DNA from: Bacillota bacterium
Lineage (GTDB): Bacteria; Bacillota; Sulfobacillia; Symbiobacteriales; ZC4RG38
Assembly: GCA_003242505.1 (NCBI GenBank)
Contig: QGUP01000007.1
Coordinates: 1 to 18,691 of the forward strand
DNA length: 18,691 bases
Direction of reading: 5' to 3'
In this document: one piece after another, positions 7,190 through 14,991 of the stretch
How the letters are laid out: the number at the start of each line of letters is the position of its first letter
Position numbering within the stretch: the first letter of the stretch is position 1
The notes under the pieces: model-generated
Database searches by the model: none
What the model was told of the DNA's origin: nothing
The model's input: only the letters and a program-made list of their open reading frames with translations
Made by a program: the position numbers and the translations under genes

Positions 7190-7927
7190 ATGGCCTGGCA
7201 GCCCTGGCAGCGATGGCTGGCGGGAGCCGCCATCGTCCTGGTGGGCCTGGCGGCCCTTGCCCTGGGCTACCAGAGGCAGCGGTGGGAGCCGGTGGAGGCC
7301 GGGGCGACGGTCCTCGCCGCCGGGCTGTCGGGGCCGGCGCAGACCCTCGGGGCCGCGGCCCCGGCGGAGTCCGGGACTGGCCCGGGCTCCGCCGGAGGAG
7401 CCGCCGGACCGGGGCTCGCAGCCAACAAGGCGGCCTCCGGCACTGGGCCGGAGGCCGGGGAGATCGTGGTCCACGTCAGCGGGGCCGTGGCGGCACCCGG
7501 GGTCTACCGGCTGGCGCCGGGAGCCCGGGTCCACGACGCGGTGGCGGCGGCCCGGCCCTTGCCGGAGGCGGTTCCGGACGCCCTCAACCTGGCCGCGGCG
7601 CTCCAGGACGGGGAGAAGGTCTATGTCCCCCGGGCCGCGGACCTGGAAGGGGCCGGCGGCCCGCCTCCCGCTGCCCTGGGGGCCCACCACGGCCCGGGGG
7701 GCGGTTCGGGCTCCGGGCCGGGGAGCAGTACGGGGCGGATAAACCTGAACCGGGCCACGGCCGAGGATCTGATGACCCTCCCGGGGATCGGCCCGGAACT
7801 GGCCCGGCGGATCCTGGAGCACCGGCAGGCCACCGGAGGCTTTCGGCGGGTCGAGGACCTGCTGGCCGTGCCCGGCATCGGCCCGTCCCGGCTGGCCGAG
7901 ATCCGGGACCGGGTGGAGGTGCGGTGA
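7190..7927 (+). CDS. comEA: Competence DNA receptor ComEA
   Basis: Membrane-anchored DNA-binding protein that captures double-stranded DNA outside the cell and feeds it to the ComEC channel during natural transformation. The layout is a short N terminus, one membrane segment (about residues 8-26, LAGAAIVLVGLAALALGY), a flexible Ala/Gly/Pro-rich spacer, a SLBB domain from about 91 (GEIVVHVSGAVAAPGVYRL), a second Gly-rich linker, and a helix-hairpin-helix DNA-binding domain from 185 to the end (INLNRATAEDLMTLPGIG, then VPGIGPSRLAEI). Length is 245 residues. The ATG at 7190 is chosen for GGAGGG 6 bases ahead; an in-frame GTG at 7160 would overlap that site. comEC follows after the leftward nfo gene; comEB is missing between them. 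Confidence 0.95.
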   Translation: MAWQPWQRWLAGAAIVLVGLAALALGYQRQRWEPVEAGATVLAAGLSGPAQTLGAAAPAESGTGPGSAGGAAGPGLAANKAASGTGPEAGEIVVHVSGAVAAPGVYRLAPGARVHDAVAAARPLPEAVPDALNLAAALQDGEKVYVPRAADLEGAGGPPPAALGAHHGPGGGSGSGPGSSTGRINLNRATAEDLMTLPGIGPELARRILEHRQATGGFRRVEDLLAVPGIGPSRLAEIRDRVEVR

Positions 7928-7979
7928 AGGGCATCGGAGCCAGAGGCTGCGGGGCCCGATTGGGCAGCGGGGCCGCGGC

Positions 7980-8810
7980 TCAGGCGATGCCGGCGAGCTT
8001 CCGGGCGTAGGCCATCTCTGGGCCGTATTCTTCCTGGGCGTTTACCGGCGTCTCCAGGACCACCGGCAGGCCGGCGAAGATGTCAGACTGGAGGATAGCC
8101 GTGAGCCCTGCCTCGCCGATGTAGCCCTTCCCCAGGTTCTCGTGCCGGTCCCGGCGGCTGCCCCGGGGGGCCTTGGCGTCGTTCAGGTGGACGGCCACCA
8201 GGAGGTCCCGGTACCCGGTCTCCCGCATCCGCTGGGCGTACCGCTCCCAGTCCTCGGGATCGTACTGGCCGGCGACGAAGGCGTGGCAGGTGTCGAAGCA
8301 GAAGCGGATCCGGTCCTTCTGGGCCACCCGGTCCCGGATCCGGAGGAGTTCCTCGAGGTCGGTGCCCAGCTCCGACCCCTGCCCCGCGGTGTTCTCCAGC
8401 AGGATCGGCACGGGACCCTCGTACTCCGCCAGGATCCGGTCCAGGGTCTCCACCATCCGGGCGACCCCGTACTCTTCCCCCTTCTCCAGGTGTTTGCCGC
8501 AGTGGACCACCAGCCCGATGGCCCCGCAGCTTTCCGCGATCCGCAGGTCCTGCACCAGGGACTGGACAGTGATCTCGTGGAGCTCCGGATCCGGGGTGGA
8601 GAGGTTGGTGACGTAGGGAGCGTGGGCAACGGCCACCAGGCCGTGCTCCCGGCACAGGGCCACCCCTTCGGGGCCATCCTGGGGGCCCCTGCCCCGGAAG
8701 GCCCGGGGATTCTTGGTAAAGAACTGGAAGGACTGGCCGCCGAGCTGGAGCGCCGCTTCCGCTGCGGCCTTGAAACCCTTGCTGATGCTCAGATGGCAGC
8801 CGATCTTCAC
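7980..8810 (-). CDS. nfo: Endonuclease IV (AP endonuclease)
   Basis: Zinc-dependent base-excision repair enzyme that cuts the DNA backbone 5' of abasic sites. All nine ligands of the trinuclear zinc centre known from E. coli Nfo can be placed: H63 (AHAPY), H103 (VVHCG), E139 (LLENTAG), D173 and H176 (CFDTCHA), H208 (VHLND), D221 and H223 (DRHENLG) and E253 (LETPV). Length is 276 residues, normal. The start is GTG at 8810 with GAGGGG 8 bases upstream; the GTG at 8819 overlaps that site. The reading frame stays open far upstream into the antisense of comEC, but only this part has family similarity. It converges on comEA with 52 bases between and is divergent from comEC. Confidence 0.96.
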   Translation of the reverse strand: MKIGCHLSISKGFKAAAEAALQLGGQSFQFFTKNPRAFRGRGPQDGPEGVALCREHGLVAVAHAPYVTNLSTPDPELHEITVQSLVQDLRIAESCGAIGLVVHCGKHLEKGEEYGVARMVETLDRILAEYEGPVPILLENTAGQGSELGTDLEELLRIRDRVAQKDRIRFCFDTCHAFVAGQYDPEDWERYAQRMRETGYRDLLVAVHLNDAKAPRGSRRDRHENLGKGYIGEAGLTAILQSDIFAGLPVVLETPVNAQEEYGPEMAYARKLAGIA

Positions 8811-8876
8811 GTTTGTCACCCCTCGCGGGAGTATCGCCGCCCCGGGGCGCTCCGACCCGGCGCCGTCCGGGGGCAT

Positions 8877-8900
8877 CCGGGCGGGTGACCGCCCGGGTTT
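8877..8900. promoter_or_regulatory. Hairpin or operator-like inverted repeat before comEC
   Basis: CCGGGCGG (8877-8884) and CCGCCCGG (8889-8896) flank GTGA, followed by GTTT. It could be an operator or a weak terminator in the nfo/comEC divergent gap. The palindrome is seen; any role is inference. Confidence 0.4.
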
Positions 8901-8924
8901 GTGGCAGAAGGGAGCCGGTGCGCC

Positions 8925-11531
8925 GTGCAGCGTCCCATCCCGGCCATGGCCGTGGCCCTGGCCCTTGGCATCGGGGCCGCCCAGGCCGCCCGCCCCCACC
9001 CGGTGGTGGCGGCAGCGGTCCTCCTGGTGGGGCTGGTGGCCGCCGGGGCCAGTCGCCAGGGGAGCCGCCGGCTGGCCTGGCTGCTCCTGGCGGTGGCCGG
9101 GGCCGGTGCCCTGCGGTACGGGTGGCTCCGCTACCGGGGGCCGGGGCCTCTGGGTCAGTGGCTGGACCGTCCTGTGGAACTGGTGGGCACCCTCCGGGAG
9201 GTGCGCCGGGAAGAGGACCGGTGGGAGGCCGTCCTCGCGGTCGAGGCGATCCGCTCCCACTGGGAGGGATCCCTCCCGGAGGGATCCCTCCCAGGGAAGG
9301 AAGACGCCGGAGCATCGGAGGAGCCGGCAGGGCCGCCGGCGGGATCCGCCCCAACACCGGCAGGGACCCGGCCGGGGCAGCCGCCGGCGGGCTGGCAGTC
9401 GGCCCAGGGGCGGGTCTGGCTCCGGTACCGGCTGCCCCGGGGCCGGACCCCGGACTCTCTGCCCCGGGAAGGGGACCGGGTGGAGGTCGCGGGGCGGCTG
9501 GAGATGCCGGAGCGGGCCAACTGGCCGGGGCAGTTCGACCGGCGGGAGTACCTGGCTCGCCAGGGCATCTTCCTCAAGATGGAGCTGCGCAGCCCACCCG
9601 TTTCCCTGGGGAAGGGGCGGCTCCCCTGGCCCCTTGCCCTGGCCCTCTCCGCCCGGGAACGGTTTCTGGCTCAACTCGGGGAGGCCCTGCCGCCCCGGCA
9701 GGCCGGGCTGCTGGCGGGCCTTCTCCTGGGCTGGCGGGAGGCGATTCCGCCGGAGTGGGAGGAGGCCTTCCGCCGGACGGGGGTCCTCCACGTCCTCGCG
9801 GCCTCCGGGGCCAACGTGGCCTTTGTTGTCATGCCTTTCCGCCGCCTGGCGGGCTGGCTCGGCCTTGGCCCCCGGTGGGCCGCGGTCCTCTCCATCGGGG
9901 TCGCCTGGTGCTATTGTCTCCTGGCGGGAGGGGAGCCGCCGGTGGCCCGGGCGGCGCTGATGGCCACCCTCCTCTACCTGGGGGAGGCCCAGGGTCGCCC
10001 CGCCCAGGGGCTGAACAGCCTGGCAGTGGCCGGGCTGCTCCTGCTGGCCTGGCGGCCGGGCCTGCTCTTCGACCTGGGGTTCCAGCTGTCCTTTGCGGCC
10101 ACCCTGGGGATCCTCACCCTGGCCAGGCCCCTCGAGGGGTGGCTCCAGGCCCGGGTGCCGGGGCCCATGGCCGGGCCCCTGGCGGTCACCCTGGCCGCCG
10201 GGGCGGCGGTGGAGCCCTTGCTCCTCCACCGTTTCGGCGCGCTCACCCTGATCTCCCCCATCGCCAACCTGTGGGTGGCGGTGGCCGCGGAGGCGGCGGT
10301 GCTGGTGGGTGCCGGCGGGCTTCTGGCCGGGCTGGTGCTGCCGCCCTTGGGCGGCCCGGTCCTCGCCGCGGCGGGGTGGCTCCTCGACCTCCTGGTTCAT
10401 CCGGTGGTCGCCTGGTCCCATGCCCCGGGCGCCTTCCTGCAGGTGCCGCCCCTGCCCTGGCCCGGGGTGGTCCTCTGGTACGGGCTGCTGGGCGCCTGGT
10501 GGGCCCGGGACCGGGTGGCGGACGTCCTCCTCCGTGCCGCCGGCCGGGGCCGGTCGGCGGTGCTCCGCCCCGGCACCTGGAGACGGATCGGCCTCCCGGT
10601 GGCAGCGCTCCTGGCTCCGGCCCTGCCCCTGGCATGGGGGGTGGGCGGCCACCTGTCCACCCTGGGCCTCCCCGGGGGTGACCAGGGGCTTCAGGTCCAT
10701 TTCCTCGACGTGGGGCAGGGGGACGCAGTCCTCGTCCGGTTCCCGGGCGGGCGGACGATGCTGGTCGACGGCGGCGGGGCTGGAGTGGAGGCCGGCGTGC
10801 CCTTTGACGCCGGCCGGCAGCGGGTGGTCCCCTTTCTCCGCCGGCAGGGAATCCGGCGGCTCGACTGGGTGGTGGTGACCCACCCGGACCAGGACCATGT
10901 GGGCGGGCTCCCCGCGGTGGCCGCGGCGGTGCCGGTGGGGGAGATCTGGGTGTCCGCCGGGGCCGGGACGGGGTCGGGCCAGGCGGCCTTGCTGGCGGTG
11001 GCCGAGAGCCGGAAGATCCCGGTCCGGGCCGTGGCGGCAGGGGAGCGGCTGGAGCCCGCCCCCGGGGTGCGGGTGGAGGTCCTCAATCCCCCTCCGGCGG
11101 GCCCCGCCGGCGGAAGGGAGGGGCTGATCAGCCGGAATGAGGCCTCCGTGGTGCTCTCCGTCGCCTACGGCGCCCAGGCGTTTCTCCTGGCCGGGGACAT
11201 CGGCCGGGAGACCGAGGCGCGGCTGGCCACCGGGGGCGCGCCGGTCCGGGCGTCGGTGCTGAAGGTGGGCCACCACGGCAGCGCCACCTCCACGGGGCCG
11301 GAGTGGCTGGAGGCGGTGGGCGGCCCGGTGGCGGTCATCTCCGTCGGCAACAACCGGTACGGCCACCCGTCGCCCTGGGTGATCGACCGGCTCCGGCAGG
11401 CGGGTTACCGGACCTACCGCACCGACCGCCACGGCACCGTCTCCTTCCTCACCGACGGGGTCCGGCTCTACGTGGCGACCGCCGGGAACCCGTGGCCCGA
11501 CCGGCGGTTCCGGTGGTTCGGGGCCTGGTAG
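8925..11531 (+). CDS. comEC: Competence DNA channel ComEC/Rec2
   Basis: Polytopic membrane protein forming the channel that carries single-stranded DNA into the cell during transformation. The N-terminal region (to about residue 200) fits DUF4131 with a first membrane pair. The Competence domain follows, with HVLAASGAN from residue 289 and many hydrophobic helices to about 560. The C-terminal metallo-beta-lactamase-like domain carries FLDVGQGDAV (DVGQGD from 595), THPDQDHVGG (H653), LLAGDIG and GHHGS (from about 782), so the ligand set looks complete. The GTG at 8925 (868 residues) has GAAGGGAG 10 bases ahead; GTG at 8901 is a possible alternative start. Codons 113-122 carry a 15-bp tandem repeat that doubles EGSLP. 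The last 83 bases overlap the 3' end of the opposing gene. Confidence 0.96.
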   Translation: MQRPIPAMAVALALGIGAAQAARPHPVVAAAVLLVGLVAAGASRQGSRRLAWLLLAVAGAGALRYGWLRYRGPGPLGQWLDRPVELVGTLREVRREEDRWEAVLAVEAIRSHWEGSLPEGSLPGKEDAGASEEPAGPPAGSAPTPAGTRPGQPPAGWQSAQGRVWLRYRLPRGRTPDSLPREGDRVEVAGRLEMPERANWPGQFDRREYLARQGIFLKMELRSPPVSLGKGRLPWPLALALSARERFLAQLGEALPPRQAGLLAGLLLGWREAIPPEWEEAFRRTGVLHVLAASGANVAFVVMPFRRLAGWLGLGPRWAAVLSIGVAWCYCLLAGGEPPVARAALMATLLYLGEAQGRPAQGLNSLAVAGLLLLAWRPGLLFDLGFQLSFAATLGILTLARPLEGWLQARVPGPMAGPLAVTLAAGAAVEPLLLHRFGALTLISPIANLWVAVAAEAAVLVGAGGLLAGLVLPPLGGPVLAAAGWLLDLLVHPVVAWSHAPGAFLQVPPLPWPGVVLWYGLLGAWWARDRVADVLLRAAGRGRSAVLRPGTWRRIGLPVAALLAPALPLAWGVGGHLSTLGLPGGDQGLQVHFLDVGQGDAVLVRFPGGRTMLVDGGGAGVEAGVPFDAGRQRVVPFLRRQGIRRLDWVVVTHPDQDHVGGLPAVAAAVPVGEIWVSAGAGTGSGQAALLAVAESRKIPVRAVAAGERLEPAPGVRVEVLNPPPAGPAGGREGLISRNEASVVLSVAYGAQAFLLAGDIGRETEARLATGGAPVRASVLKVGHHGSATSTGPEWLEAVGGPVAVISVGNNRYGHPSPWVIDRLRQAGYRTYRTDRHGTVSFLTDGVRLYVATAGNPWPDRRFRWFGAW
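9260..9294. repeat. 35-nt perfect palindrome made of a tandem 15-bp unit inside comEC
   Basis: GGAGGGATCCCTCCC occurs at 9263-9277 and again at 9278-9292. Together with flanking bases, 9260-9294 is self-complementary with 17-base arms around one central C. The duplication is in frame (EGSLP twice) and lies in a Pro/Gly/Ala-rich insert of the N-terminal domain. Confidence 0.9.
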
Positions 11532-13140
11532 GCCGCCCGGTTCCCTCGGGAGGCCGGTGGCCCCGGGACGGCTCCCGGGGCGGGCTCTCGCCGGCGGCGA
11601 GGGCGGCGGTGCCGGCGGCCACCGCGGCCCAGGCCGGGGCGGCGAGCCCCAGGATGGCGCCGTGGGCCGCGTCGAGGAAAAAGCGGATGGCGTGGCTGTA
11701 CCCGGGCCACCGGACGGGCGCTGTCCAGCCGGTGTAGAGCACGACGGGGCACTGGCTGAGGAAGATCAGCGTCTGGCCCAAGAGGGTGAGGTGCAGGCCC
11801 AGAAGCGCCGCCTGCGCCGGGCGGCGGCCCCGGTGCCCGGCCCACAGGCCCACCAGGATCGCGCCGGGGACCATCCCGGCCACCACCCCGATCCCGATCC
11901 GCCGGAGGAGAGACCCGTCCGGGGACGCCAGGGCCGGCAGGTCCGGCCGCAGGCCGAGACCCAGGGCCACGAGGGTCCCCCAGGTGATGAGGAAGCGGAG
12001 GAGGGTGGCGGCGGCCAGCACCCGGCCCGGGGGCTGGCGCAGGGTGAGGAGGAGGTACCCGAGCCCCAGGAGGGCCGGCGCCAGCACCCGGCGGGCCTGG
12101 GGCCGGGCCGCGGCCCAGTACTCCTGCCAGGCCTCTTGCAGGGCGGCGGCGAGGGGCGCCGCCGCATCTCCGGCCCCGGTGCCGGTTTCCCCCGCAGTCC
12201 CCGGGTCCGTCCCGGGGACCAGAGCCAGGGAGAGGGGCCGGCCTTCTGCGGACAGGTCCAGGCCGAAGAGGCCGGCCAGGGTGGGCGCCACATCCCGGAG
12301 GTCTCCCTGGTCCCGGCCGGGGGCGGCCAGGGGGCCCGCGAGGACCAGCGGCGTGGGCTGGGCCGGGTCGCCGGGTCCGTCTTCCCCGGCGGCCCCATAG
12401 GTGCCGATGATCGCCAGGGTGGTCCGGCCGGGGCTTACCCGGCCGAGGATCCGGGCGAGCAGGCTGTCGGTCCGGGCCAGGAACTCCTCCCGGGGCATGG
12501 ACCCGGAGGCGGACAGGTGGATCAGGACCAGGTCCGCGCCGGTGGCCAGGGCCTGTCCGGCTGCCTCCACAGCGGCTGTCTCCGGGTCCGGGGTTCCGGC
12601 GGCGGTGGCCGGGTCCGCCGGCTCCTGGGATCCGGCCGGGATCGGGAACTGACCGGCGTTCACCCAGGGCTCCACCATGCGCAGGAAAGCCTCGCTTCCG
12701 GCCGCCGCTACCCGGCGGCCGGAAGCGGCCACCGCCCCGGGGAAGTTCTCCCCGGAGGGCGGGGAGAACTCGGCCGCCAGCAGGATCCCATGGGCGGCAG
12801 GAGAACGGCCGGTGAGCACCGTTGCCCAACGGGGGGCCGGCCAGGCCGGTGCCGGTCCCGTGAGGCTGTAGAAGGCCCCGGTTCGGGCGAGGTGCATCAG
12901 GGTCGGGAGCCGGACCGCGTCCGGGGCGCTGAGGCCGTCGACCAGGATGGCCACCACCTGCGGCCCGGGAGAAAGGGTGGGGGCCGGCGCTCCGGTGGCC
13001 GGTGCCGGCGGCGCCGGCGTCCCGGCGGTGCCGGGATAGGCCAGGAGCAGTTGCCAGCCCACCCGTCCGGCGTGAGCGAACCCGAGGGACAGGAGGGCAC
13101 AGATCAGGGTAAGTCCGATGATAGCGGGTGCCCGTTTCAC
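11449..13140 (-). CDS. Membrane protein with degenerate alkaline-phosphatase-superfamily domain
   Basis: Residues 1-33 look like a signal anchor, followed by a Pro/Ala-rich linker. From about 60 there is an alkaline phosphatase / type I phosphodiesterase-like core: VVAILVDGL with the first metal-ligand Asp at D68, then APRWATVLTGRSPAAHGI (103-119), which matches the family's APNWxTxLTG..P..HGI. The nucleophile Ser/Thr expected just before AP appears to be Pro101, and the usual SDHG is replaced by GTYGA, so catalysis is doubtful. The C-terminal part has about five membrane helices (roughly 350-520) and an Arg/Pro-rich tail that reads antisense through the comEC end. The GTG start at 13140 has GGAGG 7 bases ahead. 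It is divergent from holA. The family call is moderate; the exact substrate or role is unknown. Confidence 0.72.
   Translation of the reverse strand: MKRAPAIIGLTLICALLSLGFAHAGRVGWQLLLAYPGTAGTPAPPAPATGAPAPTLSPGPQVVAILVDGLSAPDAVRLPTLMHLARTGAFYSLTGPAPAWPAPRWATVLTGRSPAAHGILLAAEFSPPSGENFPGAVAASGRRVAAAGSEAFLRMVEPWVNAGQFPIPAGSQEPADPATAAGTPDPETAAVEAAGQALATGADLVLIHLSASGSMPREEFLARTDSLLARILGRVSPGRTTLAIIGTYGAAGEDGPGDPAQPTPLVLAGPLAAPGRDQGDLRDVAPTLAGLFGLDLSAEGRPLSLALVPGTDPGTAGETGTGAGDAAAPLAAALQEAWQEYWAAARPQARRVLAPALLGLGYLLLTLRQPPGRVLAAATLLRFLITWGTLVALGLGLRPDLPALASPDGSLLRRIGIGVVAGMVPGAILVGLWAGHRGRRPAQAALLGLHLTLLGQTLIFLSQCPVVLYTGWTAPVRWPGYSHAIRFFLDAAHGAILGLAAPAWAAVAAGTAALAAGESPPREPSRGHRPPEGTGRPTRPRTTGTAGRATGSRRSPRRAGPRR
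12694..12770. repeat. Two strong inverted repeats inside the phosphatase-like gene
   Basis: A perfect 14-bp stem, GCTTCCGGCCGCCG (12694-12707) with its complement at 12713-12726, has a 5-base loop. It is followed by AGTTCTCCCC (12744-12753) and GGGGAGAACT (12761-12770), a 10-bp stem. Both are within coding sequence. Confidence 0.8.
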
Positions 13141-13173
13141 GACTTCGCCTCCAGCTGGGGAAGCTGCCCGTGC

Positions 13174-13207
13174 CTCAGCCCCCAGATGGAATCGATTCCC
13201 CGCTGAG
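13174..13207. promoter_or_regulatory. Nested palindrome in the divergent gap before holA
   Basis: GGAATCGATTCC (13188-13199) is a perfect 12-bp palindrome. It sits between CTCAGC (13174-13179) and GCTGAG (13202-13207), another inverted pair. It lies between the divergent starts at 13140 and 13293, a sensible place for an operator; binding is inference. Confidence 0.45.
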
Positions 13208-13292
13208 CCTCCCCACTCCTGCGGCCCGGTCCGCCCGCCCCTGCGCCGGCGGGAGGACTCTCCTGGCCGGGGTCGAAGTTCCCCTCCGGGGG

Positions 13293-14378
13293 GTGTGCAG
13301 CCTGCGGCAGCATGAAGCCCTTGCGGCCATCGCAGCGGGCCAGGTCGCGCCGGTCTACCTGCTGTACGGCGGCCAGCCCCTCCTGGAACAGGAGCTGCTG
13401 GCGGCGCTCCGGGAGCAACTGGTGCCTCCGGGGACCGAGGCCTTCAATTACCACGTGGTGGAGGCCGGGCCGGACCAGATTCGGCAGGTCCTCGGCCTGG
13501 TCCAGACCCTGCCCCTGATGGCGGCCCGCCGGTTGGTGGTGATGCGGAAGAGCGGGCTCTTTTCGAGCCGGCGCGGGGGGCGGCCCGGCGAAGAGGGGAC
13601 CGAAGGGGAACCGGTTCCCCCCGCGGGGGAGGAGGAGAAGCAGCTCCTGGCGTACCTCCGGCAGCCGGCGCCCTTCGTCTGCCTGGTGATCACCGTGGAC
13701 GGAGAGCCGGACCGGCGCCGGCAGGTCTACCGGGCGGTGGAGGCCGCCGGCGTGGTGGTGGATTGCAGCCAGCCCGGGGAGGAGGAGGCGGCCCAGTGGT
13801 GCCAGGTGCGGGCCCAGCGCCTGGGCAAGCAACTCGATCCGGAAGCCGCCCGGATCCTGGTGGAGAAGGTGGGGACCGACCTGACCCTCCTGGGGATGGA
13901 ACTGGAGAAGCTAGCGCTGTACACCGAAGGGGAGGCGATCGGCCCGGAGCCGGTGCTGACCCTGGTCTCCGGCGCGACCCAGGTACAGGTCTTCGACCTC
14001 ATCGACGCGGTGGCGGAGGGGCAGGTGGGGAGAGCGGTGCACCTCCTGTCCCAGATGCTCCGGCAGGGGGAGCCGCCGCTCCGGCTGCTGGCCTTGCTGG
14101 CCGGTCATTTCCGCCGGCTGCTGGAGGCCCGGGCCCTGGCGGACCAGGGGGTCACCCCGGCCCGGGCGGCCCAGGAGCGACGGCAGCGCCCGTATTACTG
14201 GGAGAAGCTGATGCGCCAGGCCCGCCGGTTCAACCGGGAGGACCTGGTCCGGGCCCTGGAACAGATCCTGGAGGTCGACGTGGCCCTCAAGACCCGGGGC
14301 GGGGAGGAGCAGCTGGTCCTGGAGACGCTGCTGATGGAACTGGCCGCCCTCCGGGCCGGAACGAGGCCGGTGTGGTAG
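13293..14378 (+). CDS. holA: DNA polymerase III delta subunit
   Basis: Clamp-loader subunit that opens the sliding clamp during replication. PVYLLYGGQPLLEQELL near the N terminus is the family opening, followed by the strand AFNYHVVEAG, LPLMAARRLVVMRK, and in the C-terminal half VGTDLTLLGMELEKLALYTEG, VFDLIDAVAEGQVGRAVHLL, LLALLAGHFRRLL and VDVALKTR, all typical of HolA. Length is 361 residues from the GTG at 13293. That start has only a weak G-rich site ahead. The frame is open back to a GTG at 13128, but that 55-residue extension has no family match and would overlap the start of the opposing gene. comEC-holA-rpsT is the conserved Firmicute order, here interrupted by the phosphatase-like gene. 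A charged insert (about 95-118) replaces a usual short loop. Confidence 0.93.
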   Translation: MCSLRQHEALAAIAAGQVAPVYLLYGGQPLLEQELLAALREQLVPPGTEAFNYHVVEAGPDQIRQVLGLVQTLPLMAARRLVVMRKSGLFSSRRGGRPGEEGTEGEPVPPAGEEEKQLLAYLRQPAPFVCLVITVDGEPDRRRQVYRAVEAAGVVVDCSQPGEEEAAQWCQVRAQRLGKQLDPEAARILVEKVGTDLTLLGMELEKLALYTEGEAIGPEPVLTLVSGATQVQVFDLIDAVAEGQVGRAVHLLSQMLRQGEPPLRLLALLAGHFRRLLEARALADQGVTPARAAQERRQRPYYWEKLMRQARRFNREDLVRALEQILEVDVALKTRGGEEQLVLETLLMELAALRAGTRPVW

Positions 14379-14422
14379 CAGAGAACGGGCGTCGCCGAAG
14401 CAGCACCGGCGGGGCGGGAGCG

Positions 14423-14454
14423 AAAAAAAGGGGGCGAACCCGACGGTTCCCCCC
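14423..14454 (-). terminator. Intrinsic terminator of rpsT
   Basis: Read leftward, GGGGGG plus AACC pairs with GGTT plus CCCCC, with a two-base bulge, followed by seven T (the A run at 14423-14429). It lies 140 bases beyond the rpsT stop. Confidence 0.75.
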
Positions 14455-14502
14455 TGGCCTGTTGGTGGAAAGAGCGGCAAGCAACCGACCAGCAACAGAG
14501 AA

Positions 14503-14537
14503 GGGGGTCTGCCCGACCGGGCACCCCCTCGTTATTT
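14503..14537 (+). terminator. Hairpin between holA and rpsT, probable holA terminator
   Basis: GGGGGT..GCCC (14503-14514) pairs with GGGC ACCCCC (14519-14528), leaving a CT bulge, followed by TCGTTATTT. The T run is loose, so it may be a weak terminator working for either converging gene. Confidence 0.5.
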
Positions 14538-14597
14538 CCCAGCCAACCGTCAGACCGAATCGGTTCGGTACGGTGGAAGGTGGGCTGTGGCCTGGCT

Positions 14598-14870
14598 TCA
14601 GGCCGACTTCTGCAGAGCGGCCAGCTTTCTTGCCAGCCGGGCCTTCTTCCGGGCAGCGGTGTTGGCGTGAAGCACGCCCTTGCTGGCTGCCTTGTCGATT
14701 ACCTTGAAGGCCTTGCTGAGCAGCACCTGGGCTTCGGCGACATTCCCGGCCGCGATGGCCTCCCGCACCTTCCGGACCGCGGTCTTGACCATGGACTTCC
14801 ACATCTTGTTCCGCAGCGCGCGGGCCGCCGCCTTCCGGGCTGCCTTCAAGGCGCTCTTGTGATTGGCCAC
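14598..14870 (-). CDS. rpsT: 30S ribosomal protein S20
   Basis: Primary 16S-binding protein of the small subunit. The 90 residues start ANHKSALKAARKAAARALRN, continue with K/R-rich helices and end with the conserved GVLHANTAARKKARLARKL. The start is GTG at 14870, 8 bases after GGAGG on the leftward strand, giving the usual MANHKSA opening. It faces holA, as in many Firmicutes. It ends with a stem and seven T further left. In relatives gpr lies on the far side; here a holin-family gene is there instead. Confidence 0.96.
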   Translation of the reverse strand: MANHKSALKAARKAAARALRNKMWKSMVKTAVRKVREAIAAGNVAEAQVLLSKAFKVIDKAASKGVLHANTAARKKARLARKLAALQKSA

Positions 14871-14991
14871 CGACCTCACCTCCACTCGCCCATTTTAGCA
14901 TGGGGGTTTGCCACAGGCAAGGGAAAACTGGACGCATGGGCCCGCCTTCCGAGGGGAGACTACGGCTAAGCATCCTGGGAGGTGGGCCACC

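Noticed and set aside
6238..8010. A long rightward open frame opposite the unknown leftward gene and through comEA in another frame
   Set aside because: It overlaps two better-supported genes, has no ribosome site or domain, and the composition is that of an off-frame read.
7980..11432. A 1150-codon leftward open frame through nfo and the antisense of comEC
   Set aside because: Only the last 276 codons have family features (endonuclease IV). The rest is Pro/Gly/Arg/His-rich, lacks any domain and mirrors the GC-biased codons of comEC on the other strand.
11557..13206. A 549-codon rightward open frame opposite the phosphatase-like gene
   Set aside because: Gly/Arg/Gln-rich with no domain; the leftward frame has a signal anchor, membrane helices, family motifs and a ribosome site.
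13128..13292. N-terminal extension of HolA from a GTG at 13128
   Set aside because: The extra 55 residues have no family match, the extension overlaps the start of the opposing gene, and it would read through a nested palindrome that looks regulatory.
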